A stretch of DNA of 64,000 nt, from contig NC_063448.1 in assembly GCF_020379485.1 (NCBI RefSeq), positions 7,525,726-7,589,725 of the forward strand, in the 5' to 3' direction. Shown in pieces: positions 34,590 through 46,587 of the stretch. Both the position numbers and the translations under genes were made by a program. The stretch is from Brassica napus (lineage: Eukaryota; Streptophyta; Magnoliopsida; Brassicales; Brassicaceae). Under the pieces are notes generated by a model, which was not told the DNA's origin, made no database searches, and saw nothing but the letters and a program-made list of their open reading frames with translations. Every line of letters starts with the position of its first letter. The stretch's first letter is position 1.

Positions 34590-36609
34590 GAGTATAATAG
34601 AGTCCACATCGTTAATGATGGTGTTCCCTAGGCAATATATATATATATATATATGTATGGGCAATCTTTCACTCATGAGCTAGTTTTTGGATATGAGTTA
34701 GCTCCATCACTAATATGGTATCAGAGCCAGATTGAAGAAAGCCCAGCATATGATTTCTCAAATAAACAGTTTCCTACCTATATAGCATGTACAAGTGGTC
34801 CATATTGCTGTGGTATATCTGAAATGTTGGGCTTGGGCTGTTTCCATTGGACCGTTTCCCACCAGTTTGTTCTGGTTTTTAAATTGATTGTAAGACTTGG
34901 CATAATAGATCGTGTCATCCATCTGATTCAAAAGTTAATGTTCTATCGGATATGTTGTTTTTTAAAGCTTTAAAGAATGAAAAACAAGATACTCATGTTT
35001 GTCATATCTGTCTTCTTGCTAAACAAAAGCACTTACCTTTTAAATCTCGAAAGAACATATGCGCTTCATCCTTTGAACTTGTTCACATTGATACATGGGG
35101 TCTATTCTCAGTTCCTACTATTGATGGTTGTAGATATTTCTTGGCAATCGTAGATGATCATAGTAGAGCTACTTGGATATACTTGTTGAAAAATAAATCT
35201 GATGTGTTACATGTTTTTCCTCGATTCATTGCTATGGTTGAGAATCAATTTAAGACGAAAGTTCAATCTCTTAGGTCTGATAATGCACATGAATTGAAAA
35301 TTGCTGATTTGTTTCTTGAAAAAAGCATCATTGCATATCATTTTTGTCCTGAAACATCTCAACAAAACTTTGTGGTAGAGAGAAAGCATCAGCACATATT
35401 GAATGTAGCTAGGGCGCTCTTATTTCAATCCAATGTTCCATTAGAGTTTTGGGGTGACTGTGTCATGACGGCTGTCTTTCTCATCAAAATAGGCTTCCTA
35501 CTCCAGTCCTAGAAAATAAGTCTCCTTATGAAAAGCTTACTAGTAAAGTTCCTGATTACCACTCGTTAAAGAGTTTTGGTTGCTTATGTTACTGTTCTAC
35601 ATCTCCCAAAGGTAGAAACAAGTTTGAACCGAGAGCTAGAGCATGCATTTTCTTAAGATATCCTACTGGGTACAAGGGATATAAGCTATTAGATATAGAG
35701 ACACACGCCGTTTCTGTCTCAAGACATGTCATTTTTCGTGAGGATATTTTCTCTTTAGCATCGTCTAACATCAAAGACATGACTAAAGATTTTTTTCCTC
35801 ATTTTCATTCACCTGCAAACCCTGATGAAGTTCCCTCTGGAACTACATCTTCTGATGTGCATCGACATTCTGATGCATCATCTTCTGAGCCTTTGGTTCC
35901 TTTCGAATCAAAGCCTCACAGACAAAAGAAAACCCCAAAACACCTGCAGGACTGACTCGATGGGATTGGAAATTGGTGCGATGACAAGAACTCATACATG
36001 GAGTATCACTACTCCTACTGATATTCACCTTAATGCAGCACATAAAGTGTTACGTTACTTGAAGGGCACGATTGGTCAAGGATTGTTCTACCCTGCAGAC
36101 AACAAGTTTGATCTACGTGGGTTTTCTGATGCTGATTGGGCAGCATGTAAGGATACGAGAATATCAGTCAGTGGCATTTGTATGTTCGTTGGTGATTCGC
36201 TAGTCTCATGGCGTTCTAAGAAACATGATGCAGTTTCTTGTAGCACAGCTGAAGCAAAGTTTCGAGCAATGGCGTTGGCTACGAAGGAGATGATTTGGCT
36301 TGCTCGGTTACTACTTGATTTTCGGGTTCCCTTTCATCCTCCAGCCTATCTCTACTGTGATAATACTTCTGCTATCTACATTGCGAACAATTCTGTCTTC
36401 CACGAGAGAACTGAGTGGATAGAATTGGATTGCTACAAGACGCGTGAAGCGATTGAGAGTGGGTTTCCTAAGACCATGTATGTGAAGACTGGCAATCAAC
36501 TGGCTGATACATTGACGAAAGCCTTACATCCAACACATTTCCGAGATCTCATTCACAAGATGGGAATGAATAACATCTTCATACCTCCATTTTGAGGGGG
36601 GGGGGGGGG
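34590..36609 (+). mobile_element. Copia retrotransposon 3, internally deleted
   Basis: A tRNA-Met primer site TGGTATCAGAGC lies at 34716-34727. From about 34885 comes the integrase zinc finger (TWHNRLCHPS...HVCHICLLAKQ) and core (LVHIDTWGLFSVPTIDGCRY, FLAIVDDHSRATW), with a frame change at about 35490 continuing as PTPVLENKSPYEKLTSKVPD. Reverse transcriptase is gone: at about 35955 the frame jumps to RNase H (DIHLNAAHKVLRYLKGT, GFSDADWAACKDTR, LADTLTKALHPTHF), ending at 36595. A run of 14 G (36596-36609) is the polypurine tract, followed by LTR-like sequence. The 5' flank does not match that LTR, so the element may be chimeric. Confidence 0.85.
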
Positions 36610-36894
36610 CTTTTAGTGTAGTTCGGTTAAGGGCTCTGGAATGTTCGGTTTATTATCTTATTTATGATGTAAACCAGTTGGTTATTCTTGGTTTAGTTTA
36701 GATTGTATAAAGTCCGGTTGTAACAAACTTTATCATTAATGAGAAATCTGAGATTATATTAATGATAAAGTTTGTTACAACCGGACTTTATACAATATGC
36801 AACAAAACTAAACCAAGAATAACCAACTGGTTTACATTATAAATAAGATAATAAACCGGACATTCCAGATCCCTTAACCGAACTACACTAAAAG
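36610..36894. repeat. Large LTR palindrome
   Basis: CTTTTAGTGTAGTTCGG (36610) is repeated in inverse at the right (ending ACTAAAAG, 36894). The arms are about 135 bp and about 95 percent identical by eye, with one small indel (about 7 bp) and a 17-bp spacer near 36745-36762. Two LTRs of the copia-3 type in opposite orientation are the simplest explanation. Confidence 0.9.
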
Positions 36895-37451
36895 ACTACG
36901 CAAACTCTTGAAAGGGAGGTTGTTTTTTAGGATTTGATGGGAACGTAAGGGAGAACGACAATGGCGGCCATTTCTGATTATGAGATTCTCATGAAACGTC
37001 GTCAATCTATCGATACGAATGTGTTCCATTGGAAGGGATAAAATATGTTCCTTGTTATAAAAAGAACTGAAATTTTATTATATCGCAGGAATTTAAATAA
37101 GGAAATATTTTATACCCGTAGGAAGAAGATAACACTGATAACAAGATAGGATGTGTTATTGAAGGAGAAGGATGGTGTGTAATACAATGAACGAAAAATG
37201 TTCGTATATATAGAAAGAAATTCACTGTGCAAATAGTGCAGCGGACCCCACATCTTTTATATTTTCTACAAACGCGGCTGCTCCTTTTTCTTGACTTTCA
37301 TAACACTCCCCCTTGGGGGCCGGTGTCACTATCCGCTCTCGCTTAACGTCTTTGTTGCCTCGTTAAAAACTTTTCTAAGGAATACCCAATGGGAAAAACC
37401 ATAGTAAGGTAAAAAGAGTACAACTACGTAAGCTCCCCCTCGTATGAGCAG

Positions 37452-40400
37452 TCATAGATCCTTCTGATGACGAATTCCAATGTTACGAACATGTTTTCTG
37501 AATACCGAAGTCGGAAGTGATTTTGTGAAGAGGTCAGCTGCATTGTCGCATGATTGGACATATCTTACTTCAATCTCTTTCTTCTTTACGAGCTCTTGAG
37601 TGTATGAGAAGAACTTCGGATGAATATGCTTCGTTCTATCGCTTTTAATATATCCGTCCTTTGTTTGACCAACATATGCTGCATTATCTTCATATAGAAT
37701 AGTTGGCTCCGTATATTCGCCAATCCCGCTGCTTGAACAGATGTGTCGGCTCATTGATCTCAGCCATACATATTCTCTACTTGCTTCATGGAGTGCAATG
37801 ATCTCAGCATGATTTGAAGAAGTAGCCACGAGCGTTTGTTTCTGGGAACGCCAAGATATAGCAGTGCCTCCGATCGTGAAAATGTATCCTGTTTGTGATC
37901 GGGCTTTGTGTGGATCTGAAAGATATCCTGCATCTGCAAAACCAACCATTTGACCTTTTGAACTTTTAGGATAAAACAATCCTAAATCAATGGTCCCTTG
38001 GAGGTAACGAAAAACATGTTTAATCCCATTCCAATGTCTTCGAGTTGGAGATGAGCTGAATCTTGCCAAAAGATTCACAGCAAATGATATATCAGGCCGT
38101 GTACAATTTGCAAGGTACATCAACGCTCCAATTGCACTTAGATATGGTACTTCCGGACCAAGTATCTCTTCTTTTCCTCAGGTGGTCGAAATGGATCACT
38201 TTCAATATTAAGTGACCTAACGACCATCGGGGTGCTAAGAGGAGTTGATTTATCCATGTTAAATCGTTTCACCACTCTTTTAGTGTATGTGGATTGATGC
38301 ACAAATATACCATTTTGTGAATGTTCTATTTGTAGGCCAAGACAATACTGTGTCTGTCCAAGATCTTTCATCTCAAATTCTCCTTTGAGATAGTCTGATG
38401 CCTTTTGTATTTCTTTTTGAGTTCCGATAATGTTAAGATCATCAACATATACCGCGATTATTACAAATCCGGATATTGTTTTCTTGATGAAAACACATGG
38501 GCATATAGGATCATTCACATATCCTTCTTTTGTTAAATGATCACTGAGACGATTATACCACATACGTCCAGATTGCTTTAACCCATATAATGATCTTTGC
38601 AATTTTATTGCACATAACTCTTTAGGTTTGGAACTTAATGCTTCTGGCATTTTAAATCCATCAGGAACTTTCATGTAGATATCAGTATCTAATGATCCAT
38701 ATAGATAAGCTGTAACAACATCCATGAGACGCATCTCTAGATTTTTATCAGCTGCTAGACTCATCAGGAATCTAAATGTAATGGCATCCATAACTGGAGA
38801 ATACGTTTCTTCATAATCGATTCCAGGTCTTTGAGAAAAACCTTGAGCCACTAGACGAGCTTTGTATCTCGTAATCTCATTTTTCTCATTTCGCTTTCGA
38901 ACGAAAACCCATTTGTACCCAACTGGTCTCACATCTGCAGGTGTGAGCACAATAGATCCAAATACTTTTCGTTTATTAAGCGAATCAAGTTCAGCTTGTA
39001 TTGCATTTTTCCATTGTTCCCAATCATGTCTCTTTTGACATTCATAGACAGATTTTGGTTCTGGATCATCGATTTCTTCATTTATTTCACTTGACACAAT
39101 ATATGAGAAAACATCATCAAGGTCATTTTGTTCATTTCTATTCCATATCCTTTTATTATGGATGTAATTAATAGAAATCTCATGATTATCTTTCGATTCA
39201 TGATGCTCTGATTCATGATGCTCTGATTCATTAGAATCCTTATCATTTATTTCTTCCAAAATATTTTCTGCTATTTTGGGTGCATCATATATTTCAGCTT
39301 TCTTCTGTTTCCTATGATTCTTATCCTTAGAACCAACAGGTCTACCACGCTTCAGGCGTGTTTTTGGCTCTCGTGTGTCATCCTCCTTTTCTTGTTCATT
39401 TGGCATTTTGATACGAGCAGGAGCATTTGCAGCTGGTATATGAGATTTAGTTACCGTCTTGGTATCTACAAATGCATCAGGTAGCTGGTTAGCTATACTC
39501 TGTAAATGCATAATTCGTCGAACTTCTAGTTCTGACTCTTTAGTAGGAGGATCAAGATATAACAATGATGGTACACTCCATTTTATATCACTTCCAACAT
39601 TTTTTTTTCTCCCCCTAGAACTGGGAATACATTTTCGTCAAAATGACAATCAGCAAAACGTGCTGTAAAGACGTCACCAGTCTGTGGTTCTAGGTATCTT
39701 ATAATTGATGGGGAATCAAAACCAACATATATTCCCAATCTTCTTTGTATTCCCAATCTTCTTTGTGGTCCCATCTTTGTACGTTGTGGTGGTGCTACAG
39801 GCACATATACCGCACAACCAAAGATTCTAAAGTGGGAAATGTTTGGTTCTCGACCAAACGCTAACTGTAGTATGGAATACTTATGGTATGCACTCGGTCT
39901 GATCCGAATGAGTGCTTCTGCATGCAAAATGGCATGTCCCCATACAGAGGTTGGAAGTTTTGATCTCATGATCAATGGTCTTGCAATCAATTGCAGACGC
40001 TTAATTAAAGATTCAGCCAAACCATTTTGCGTATGAACATGAGCAACCGAATGTTCAACTTCAATTCCCATTACCATACAATAGTCATTGAATGCTTGGG
40101 ATGTGAATTCACCAGCGTTGTCTAGTCTAACTCTTTTAATAGTATAATCAGGAAACTGTGCTCGCAGTTTGATTATCTGAGTTAGAAATCTCGCAAATGC
40201 CACATTTCGAGATGATAATAGACAAACGTGTGACCATCTACTGGATGCGTCAATTAATACCATAAAATAGTGGAATGGTCCACAAGGTGGGTGTATAGGT
40301 CCACATATATCGCCTTGAATTCTTTCAAGGAACTTTGGTGATTCTTTATCGATTTTGGTTGGCGATGGCCTTACGATCAATTTTCCTAGAGAACATGCAA

Positions 40401-41060
40401 CACATGTCATTTTATTCCCTTGAGAAATCTCCTGGATTTTCAGTGGATGACCATGTGAACTTTCTATGATTTTACGCATCATTGTAGTTCCTGGGTGGCC
40501 AAGGCGATCATGCCATAACGTGAACTCTTCTGGGTTCCGTTCTGCTACAAGATTTGATTCGATCTCATCGATATAAGTATGATGTAACCCCGAAGGAAGC
40601 TCTGGAAACTTTTCCAATATGTGTTTTCTGCCACATTTCTCAGAAGTTACATACATGTATTTCTTTCCATCCTCAGTTGCAGACTGAGTATCATATCCGT
40701 GGAGATATATGTCTTTAAAACTCAACAAATTCCTTTTAGAACTTGGAGAATATAGAGCATTATTTATGGAAAATTTTGTTCCATTCGGTAAAGTAAAGTT
40801 TGCTTTACCAGTTCCTTCAATCACGTCTGCAGGACCTGATATTGTATTGACGACAATTCTTGTCGGTTTTATATCAAGAAATATCTCTTTTGTCTCAGAA
40901 TAGTGTGCGTTGTTCCACTATCTGATATGCATATTTCACGAATCCGTTTCTTGGATTTTGCTTCATTAGTATTCTGATCCATTTCTGAAATTGTCATAAA
41001 TATTAATAAAAGAAAAACATAAAATTCATTCATATAAGGAAACACATAATAATTATACAA
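37452..41060 (-). pseudogene. Copia 1 pol (protease, integrase, RT, RNase H), frame-broken
   Basis: The protease active site ISDSGTTHTIL is at about 40935. Integrase follows (40824-39583) with FTLWHDRLGHPGTTMMRK, GDICGPIHPPCGPFHYFMVL, RLDNAGEFTSQAFNDY and HTQNGLAESLIKR. The linker after the integrase has a KRGRPVGSKDKN block. Reverse transcriptase (39565-38138) has KWVFVRKRNEKNE, KARLVAQGFSQRPGIDYEET and the catalytic YVDDLNII. RNase H (38123-37452) has GFADAGYLSDP, LYEDNAA and ADLFTKSLP. Breaks lie after the protease motif, near 39590 at a T-run, and near 38130. An 18-bp tandem duplication at about 39731-39766 repeats the peptide QRRLGI. Confidence 0.93.
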
Positions 41061-41181
41061 TAAGATGACGTTAAAAACATCATTATTTGTTTAAAACATG
41101 AAATATAATAATTATACATGGTAATACTGAAAACTATTCAATACTCTTATCATAGGCATTTCGATTCTCTTCAGGAGTAAT

Positions 41182-42141
41182 CTAGTCCAGCTCATTAGCG
41201 AAGTCGGAGGATTCAAGGTATGAGGTCCCTTCAACATTTTCCGTGAGGTTCACCTCTTTAGCCTTTCCTTTTATGGACTCTTGATATAACTTGCACAAAT
41301 GTGGGGGAGTACGACAGGTACGGGACCAATGTCCTTTACATCCACATCTGTAACATACAGTCTCACTTTTCTTTGTGGTATCCTCTTCAGTTTCTTTGCC
41401 TTTAGGAGGTTGTTCAGATCTAACCCATTTGTTAGATCTAATACTTTTAGGATAGTAAGGCTTTCCACGTTTGTTGTTGAAACGCCGACCACGACCTCGG
41501 TTGGTCTGGTTTCTCCTTCCCGAATATTCTACCGCCGTAGCATTCACTTCGGGAAATGCCTTGGCTCCCGTAGGTCGGGAATTATGGTTTTTGATTAGTA
41601 ACTCATCGTTCTTTTCAGCCAACATGAGTGTTACCATCAATTCAGAAAATTTGGTGTACCCACATTTTCTGTAAATTCGGGATAAGACGTTGTGTTCTTT
41701 GTGGAAAGTATTGTATGTCTTGTCAAGCATTTCTGCTTCGGTGACAGGGTTACCACAATATTTTAATTGTACAACTATCCTCAAGATAGTGGAATTGTAA
41801 TCTCTAACCTTTTGGAAATCCTGAAACCTCAGGGTTTTCCACTCTTCAAGAGCGTGAGGGAGATTAATTTCCTTTTGATTATCGAACATATCTTTCAAGG
41901 CTTGCCATAGTACGGCTGGGTCCTCAACGTCTCCATAGTCGTGAGTTAGATTCTCATCTAAATGCTTCTTCAGGAAGATTATCGCTTCGGCTATATGCTC
42001 GGGTGGCGATTTGTTACCGACTTCTATCGCTTCAGTTATCTTTTTTATTACAAGATAAGGTTTCACATTTGTGACCCATCTGACATAATTTTCGCCGGTT
42101 ACTTTCAGAGCCGGGAACTGGAGTTTCTCGATGTTTGCCAT
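41182..42141 (-). CDS. Copia 1 gag polyprotein
   Basis: Open frame of 319 codons starting MANIEKLQFPALKVTGENYV, with the UBN2/retrotran_gag region (DLTHDYGDVEDPAVLWQALK-like block, then EWKTLRFQDFQKVRDYNS) and a single zinc knuckle CYRCGCKGHWSRTC near the C-terminus, preceded by a basic Arg/Gly-rich stretch. It would form the virus-like particle that packages element RNA. Ends at a TAG at 41182; pol follows in a separate frame. Confidence 0.92.
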   Translation of the reverse strand: MANIEKLQFPALKVTGENYVRWVTNVKPYLVIKKITEAIEVGNKSPPEHIAEAIIFLKKHLDENLTHDYGDVEDPAVLWQALKDMFDNQKEINLPHALEEWKTLRFQDFQKVRDYNSTILRIVVQLKYCGNPVTEAEMLDKTYNTFHKEHNVLSRIYRKCGYTKFSELMVTLMLAEKNDELLIKNHNSRPTGAKAFPEVNATAVEYSGRRNQTNRGRGRRFNNKRGKPYYPKSIRSNKWVRSEQPPKGKETEEDTTKKSETVCYRCGCKGHWSRTCRTPPHLCKLYQESIKGKAKEVNLTENVEGTSYLESSDFANELD

Positions 42142-42644
42142 TTGTATTTCTAAAACACAAAATAATAATTTTATTAGAATTTCATAATTTAAAAACCGTT
42201 TACATTAATCATGCAAGCAATTACAAGGAGAAGTGATGTAAAGAAAATTAAACCGATATTCATCTTAAATTCACTCGGAGTAAATTCTCCAACGAATAAA
42301 CCATAAATAGAAACACAAATAAAAATGGCACATAAAAACAAAAGTGCGCGAATCATCTTTCTTGAAATGAAAAATCGGAGGAGAGCGATTTGAAATTTTT
42401 GAGAGAAGATGAAATGTTTTGGATGATGAAATGGAGTGAGAATGAGTTGTATTTATAGATGAAAATTACTGTTCATGACCGTTGGAGAAAAGGGAAAATT
42501 TTTGAAAATTTTTCTTTGTGACCGTTGGGGTCAAATCGAGTGCACTAAAAATCAGTATGAAAATATCGTATTAAACAGTCAATCAAATCTATAAAATTTC
42601 ATAAAAGTAAAAAATTATGGCAATGAAATATTTATGTTATGACA

Positions 42645-42950
42645 ACAAATCATGTGACGGCTCAGCCGATCAATGCAGAGTAATAAATAAATTATACGGC
42701 GGCTCGGCCGACCAATTAGCAATAAACAAAATATAAGGCGGCTCAGCCGACCAGTTAACAACAAACAGAAAATAAAGGCGGCTCGGCCGTCCAGTTAACA
42801 ATAAATAGAATATAAGGCGGCTCGGCCGACCAATAAATTAATTAAAATATTAATAAATAATATAGGCGGTATTCCGACCATTATAACATAATATAAATAA
42901 TAGTACAGGCGGTATACAGACCATTATAGCAGGGTATATATGATACAATA
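42645..42950. repeat. Tandem repeats in the copia 1 leader
   Basis: Five to six imperfect units of about 40 bp, each with a GGCGGCTCGGCCGACC-like core and an AT-rich spacer (AATAAACAAAATATAA). Two more distant units with GGCGGTAT...GACCATTA follow. They lie in the untranslated leader between the right LTR and gag. Confidence 0.8.
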
Positions 42951-43245
42951 AATTTTACCGAATTGCAGAACGATCGTGCTGATGACGTGTTATAAAAAGA
43001 ACTGAAATTTTATTATATCGCAGGAATTTAAATAAGGAAATATTTTATACCCGTAGGAAGAAGATAACACTGATAACAAGAGATGATGTGTTATTGAAGG
43101 AGAAGGATGATGTGTAATACAATGAACGAAAAACGTTCGTATATATAGAAAGAAATTCACTGTGCAAATAGTGCAGCGGACCCCACATCTTTTATATTTT
43201 CTACAAACGTGGCTGCTCCTTTTTCTTGATTTTCATAACATTCCT

Positions 43246-43541
43246 CTGTTTTTTCCTTCCAGCTTCTATTTTTTTGGTTGGGTCCTCTGTTTTATTTTTT
43301 TAAACGACACAGTTTTTGTAACCCGTCCAGTTACATTGATGGCGTTAATTGGTAATATTTTGGAATTATAAAACTATTTAGCTTTTCAGTTTGACCCCAA
43401 AAAGACATATTATAATCCAATTCAACCAACTTTTACTAATTTTGTAAAGATACAATGATTGTTTAGAAAAACAAAATACAGAAATTAATTAAATTTCTCC
43501 GATAAATTATAAAGAATCACCATATTTTCATATTAAAGAGA
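43246..43541. other. AT-rich flank between copia 1 and a Helitron end
   Basis: No gene or repeat recognised. Confidence 0.4.
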
Positions 43542-43570
43542 CTAGAGGCTTTTCCCGGGCTACGCCCGGG
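43542..43570 (-). mobile_element. Helitron 3' terminus, minus orientation
   Basis: CTAG at 43542-43545 preceded by A, and a perfect 7-bp-stem hairpin CCCGGGCTACGCCCGGG at 43554-43570; read on the minus strand this is hairpin, then CTAG, then T. The body extends to the right into AT-rich sequence; the 5' TC end was not found. Confidence 0.8.
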
Positions 43571-45130
43571 GTATTCGTATAAGTTTTAATTAAATTAAAA
43601 AAAATTACAATAACATTTGAATATAATTTGTTATATATACTACAATCGATTTTAAACTATTAAATTGGTAAGAAATTTAAATTCGTTTAAATTTATTGAT
43701 TGTCTTGTGTCTAAAATATTTCATATAATTTAACTCACAATTTGTTATTAAAGGAAATCATATATAGAATGATCAGTAAGATGGGTCAAAGTTAACTAAA
43801 CCTTGTTATACTTTAAAATAGATTTATCTTATTAATTTAGGTTTTGTATAAAACAATTGTAAATTTAAAACCGATTTAAACTTTGTTTTAACTTTAGAAT
43901 TATTGAGTTGTAATACCATATTGAACAGTTTGATAACAGAAATTAAATTGAATAAAAAATTGATCCAAACTAAGGATAATGTTGTTCTCCAAATCAATTC
44001 ATTAAAATACATAATAAATAAAAATTATAACAGACCAAACCAGTTTTAAGACAATTTTTTTAAATAAACCATCACCGAAACTTTATATTTACATCACATA
44101 AACCAATAATAACTCTTTAAATTAAGATATTCCGGCCTCGTCACAAAGAGATTAGTCTTTACTTTTATGTTGATTTCTACCTTTGGTTATTTATTTTAAA
44201 GTTATAATCTGGTGTTTTTTAAAAATTTATATATGGTGAGGATTTAGTTTAATATTCACAACTTTAAATTACTTATGAAGATTGTTGTTGAATGAATATA
44301 ATTTGAAGAAGTGGTCTAAGTCTAAATTCTTAAACAACTCTCCATGATGTGTTTGAGTCTCCATTTTACACTCTTTTCATCGTAACTATTACCAATGAAA
44401 TGTGTTCAAAATTTCAATCATCGTAATTACTACCAATTTTTGTATTTAATTTTAGACTAACTACATATGTTGTTTTGAGCCCAGTTATTCATCGTACCAT
44501 GTTACAAAAAGAACATACGAATTATTTGAAAAATGTAATCCATTGGAACAAATTGACAGTGATTAGTTTCCAATATATGGTGTAAGATTAAATACTTTCA
44601 ACGGCGGGCAAGTCTCACACATTGTTTTCTTAAGTTTTTTTATGCTTTTTTTTGCTAAAATTTGGTGCAATTGTCTTTCTAAGTTCTTTATGTATCTTAG
44701 CTAATTTATTAGTCAAATAATTTATAAAAGGTTCCCAACTTGGATTTTGATATATAAACTTTATGTGTATATATGGTCTTGAAAGTCTTCAGAAACATTT
44801 AATCTTTCTATCTTTTTGTGCAAAGATCACTTTGTCCCCAAACGATATCTTCTTCTTCTGAGATTCTTCCAGACATCAGCAATAACTCAGGAGAGAGAGA
44901 ACTAAATTAAAGCTTAAAAATCACTAAACTTAGGAGATAGTTATTAGAAACCTAAAATAAAGATTAAAAAAGGCTGCAATGGTTGCCATGTGCCCCGGAG
45001 AGGCAGCAAGAATTACATCCTCCGGCCATGTATTCAATGGATAGAAACAACCGAAGCTCAGGGACACGCGTTGCTAAATTATTTAGACTCCCCCGTCCCA
45101 TGTCATTTAGCGCCGGTAATTAATTTGACA
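43571..45130. other. AT-rich sequence, probable Helitron body, no gene
   Basis: Strongly AT-rich with no long protein-like frame. Probably the body of the Helitron whose 3' end is at 43542, but the extent is unknown. A patch of more even composition at 44.97-45.10 kb has no recognisable coding pattern. Confidence 0.4.
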
Positions 45131-45144
45131 AATACTTTTGAAGA

Positions 45145-45740
45145 TTGAGTATCATCTTCAGAGGCTTTGGTTTCACCGTGTTCCTGTATTAAAGAAAGAA
45201 ACAAATCTCTAGTCTCAAGCTCAAGAATTGATTAGTGAATAAAAGATGAATGGTAAATTTGTCCAAAAAAAGATTAATGATAACACTTAGCACCATTGTC
45301 TCTAGAGGGAATTTATTGGCAATTGTCTCGGGTTTATCAGTGAACCCATGCAAAAAAAATTAAGTCTTCAACAATCTGGAAATAAAATTTGATTTAAAAA
45401 GAAAAGGACTAAACAAAAATATTGCTATAGATCTTTTACAACTCCCGGACACAGAAAGGAGTTTGTTTCTTAAGTTATTACCTCGGAAGCTGGGATCTCT
45501 ATGTTTACAGATGACTCAGGCTTAACGACAACTTCAGAAACATGTCGTGGAAGAAGTTGAGGGATATCATTACTATGGAAACATTAAGAAGTTGGGTGGT
45601 AATATGGAATACAATTTGCTTACTCTTTAGGTTGTACGTGTACCAACAATCTCCTTCCCCGTGATCATGTCAAGGACTGGACGTTGCTGGAGATGATGTC
45701 CAACGATGAGCTTCGTGTGCCCAATAAATCTAAAACATTA
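45145..45740 (-). pseudogene. Unidentified gene fragment with exon-like pieces
   Basis: On the minus strand three exon-like pieces appear: GHTKLIVGHHLQQRPVLDMI with TGKEIVGTRTT (about 45725-45630), NDIPQLLPRHVSEVVVKPES with SVNIEIPASE (about 45570-45483) before a GTAATA donor, and EHGETKASEDDTQSSKVF (about 45186-45132). I do not recognise the protein. Codon-like composition and a plausible donor suggest a captured gene piece. Confidence 0.35.
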
Positions 45741-46587
45741 ATGCACCTAATACAAAACGGGGAGGAGAGGTCAAAACTGTTGGGGAATATTAAATAGATC
45801 CCTTTTGTGGAGACCAGGTTCATCCCATCTATAATTCAATTCTCAATTTTATAGTCTATATGTAATTATACTACAATATAATTGAATTCCATTTTATTAG
45901 TTTGGTAAAACTGTATCTGATTTTTGAATTTAAAAATATTTGCATCATTTATATGGTTTTAGTAGAACCATCTAACAATACTCCCCAAATTCTCCAAAAC
46001 TCTTTATAGTTTTTTAACATTTTAGAAAACATTAATTTGTCTAAAAAATATCTATCAAGCTGATCAACGTTGATATTTTTATTTGATATTATTTTTAAAA
46101 GGGATAAAATTTGTAAATGAACGAAATTCTTCTTTAGAAAGATAAAAAAAACAAAAAGCATGTTGTTGTAAAACAAGAGAATAAAATCTGTATGTTTATA
46201 TCTTATTCATAAACATAAGAAGTCATTTATATATAGGGAATTACACCGTCATAGAATAATGGAAAGACTAGAGAAAGAAAATACAAATATGGAAAGAGTA
46301 CAAATCATAAACTAATAAGGAAAAGTGAAACTAGGGTTTCTCTCTCTCCAGCCACCGGCTCTCTCTCTCTCTCTCTAGGGCGCGGCCGTCTCTCTCTCTA
46401 GGTATGGGCCGGTTATGGACATCCACAATATGATTTATAACACTCCCCCTTGGATACCATAACCATACAGAGTTTGTAATACCCTTTAGATGTTGTCTCA
46501 TTAAAACCTTACCAAAAAAACCCAGTGGGACAAAACCATGGTGAAGGGAAAAGAGTACAACACGTATTACTCCCTCTGTTCTGAACA

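Larger units (their letters stand above)
37053..43240 (-). mobile_element. Copia retrotransposon 1, complete (6188 bp)
   Basis: LTRs of 253 bp (37053-37305 and 42988-43240) begin TGTTATAAAAAG and end TTTCATAACA. Identity by eye is about 97 percent. The 5-bp duplication TTCCT flanks the element (37048-37052 and 43241-43245). A purine-rich tract (CCCCCAAGGGGGAG on the minus strand) adjoins the left LTR, and a primer site region (CGTCATCAGCACGATC) the right one, so it reads from right to left. Order: gag, protease, integrase, reverse transcriptase, RNase H, the copia order. Gag is open; pol has frame breaks. Confidence 0.97.

Noticed and set aside
42645..42950. Regular repeats with spacers that resemble a CRISPR array
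   Set aside because: Plant genome, imperfect units without unique spacers, located in a retrotransposon leader.
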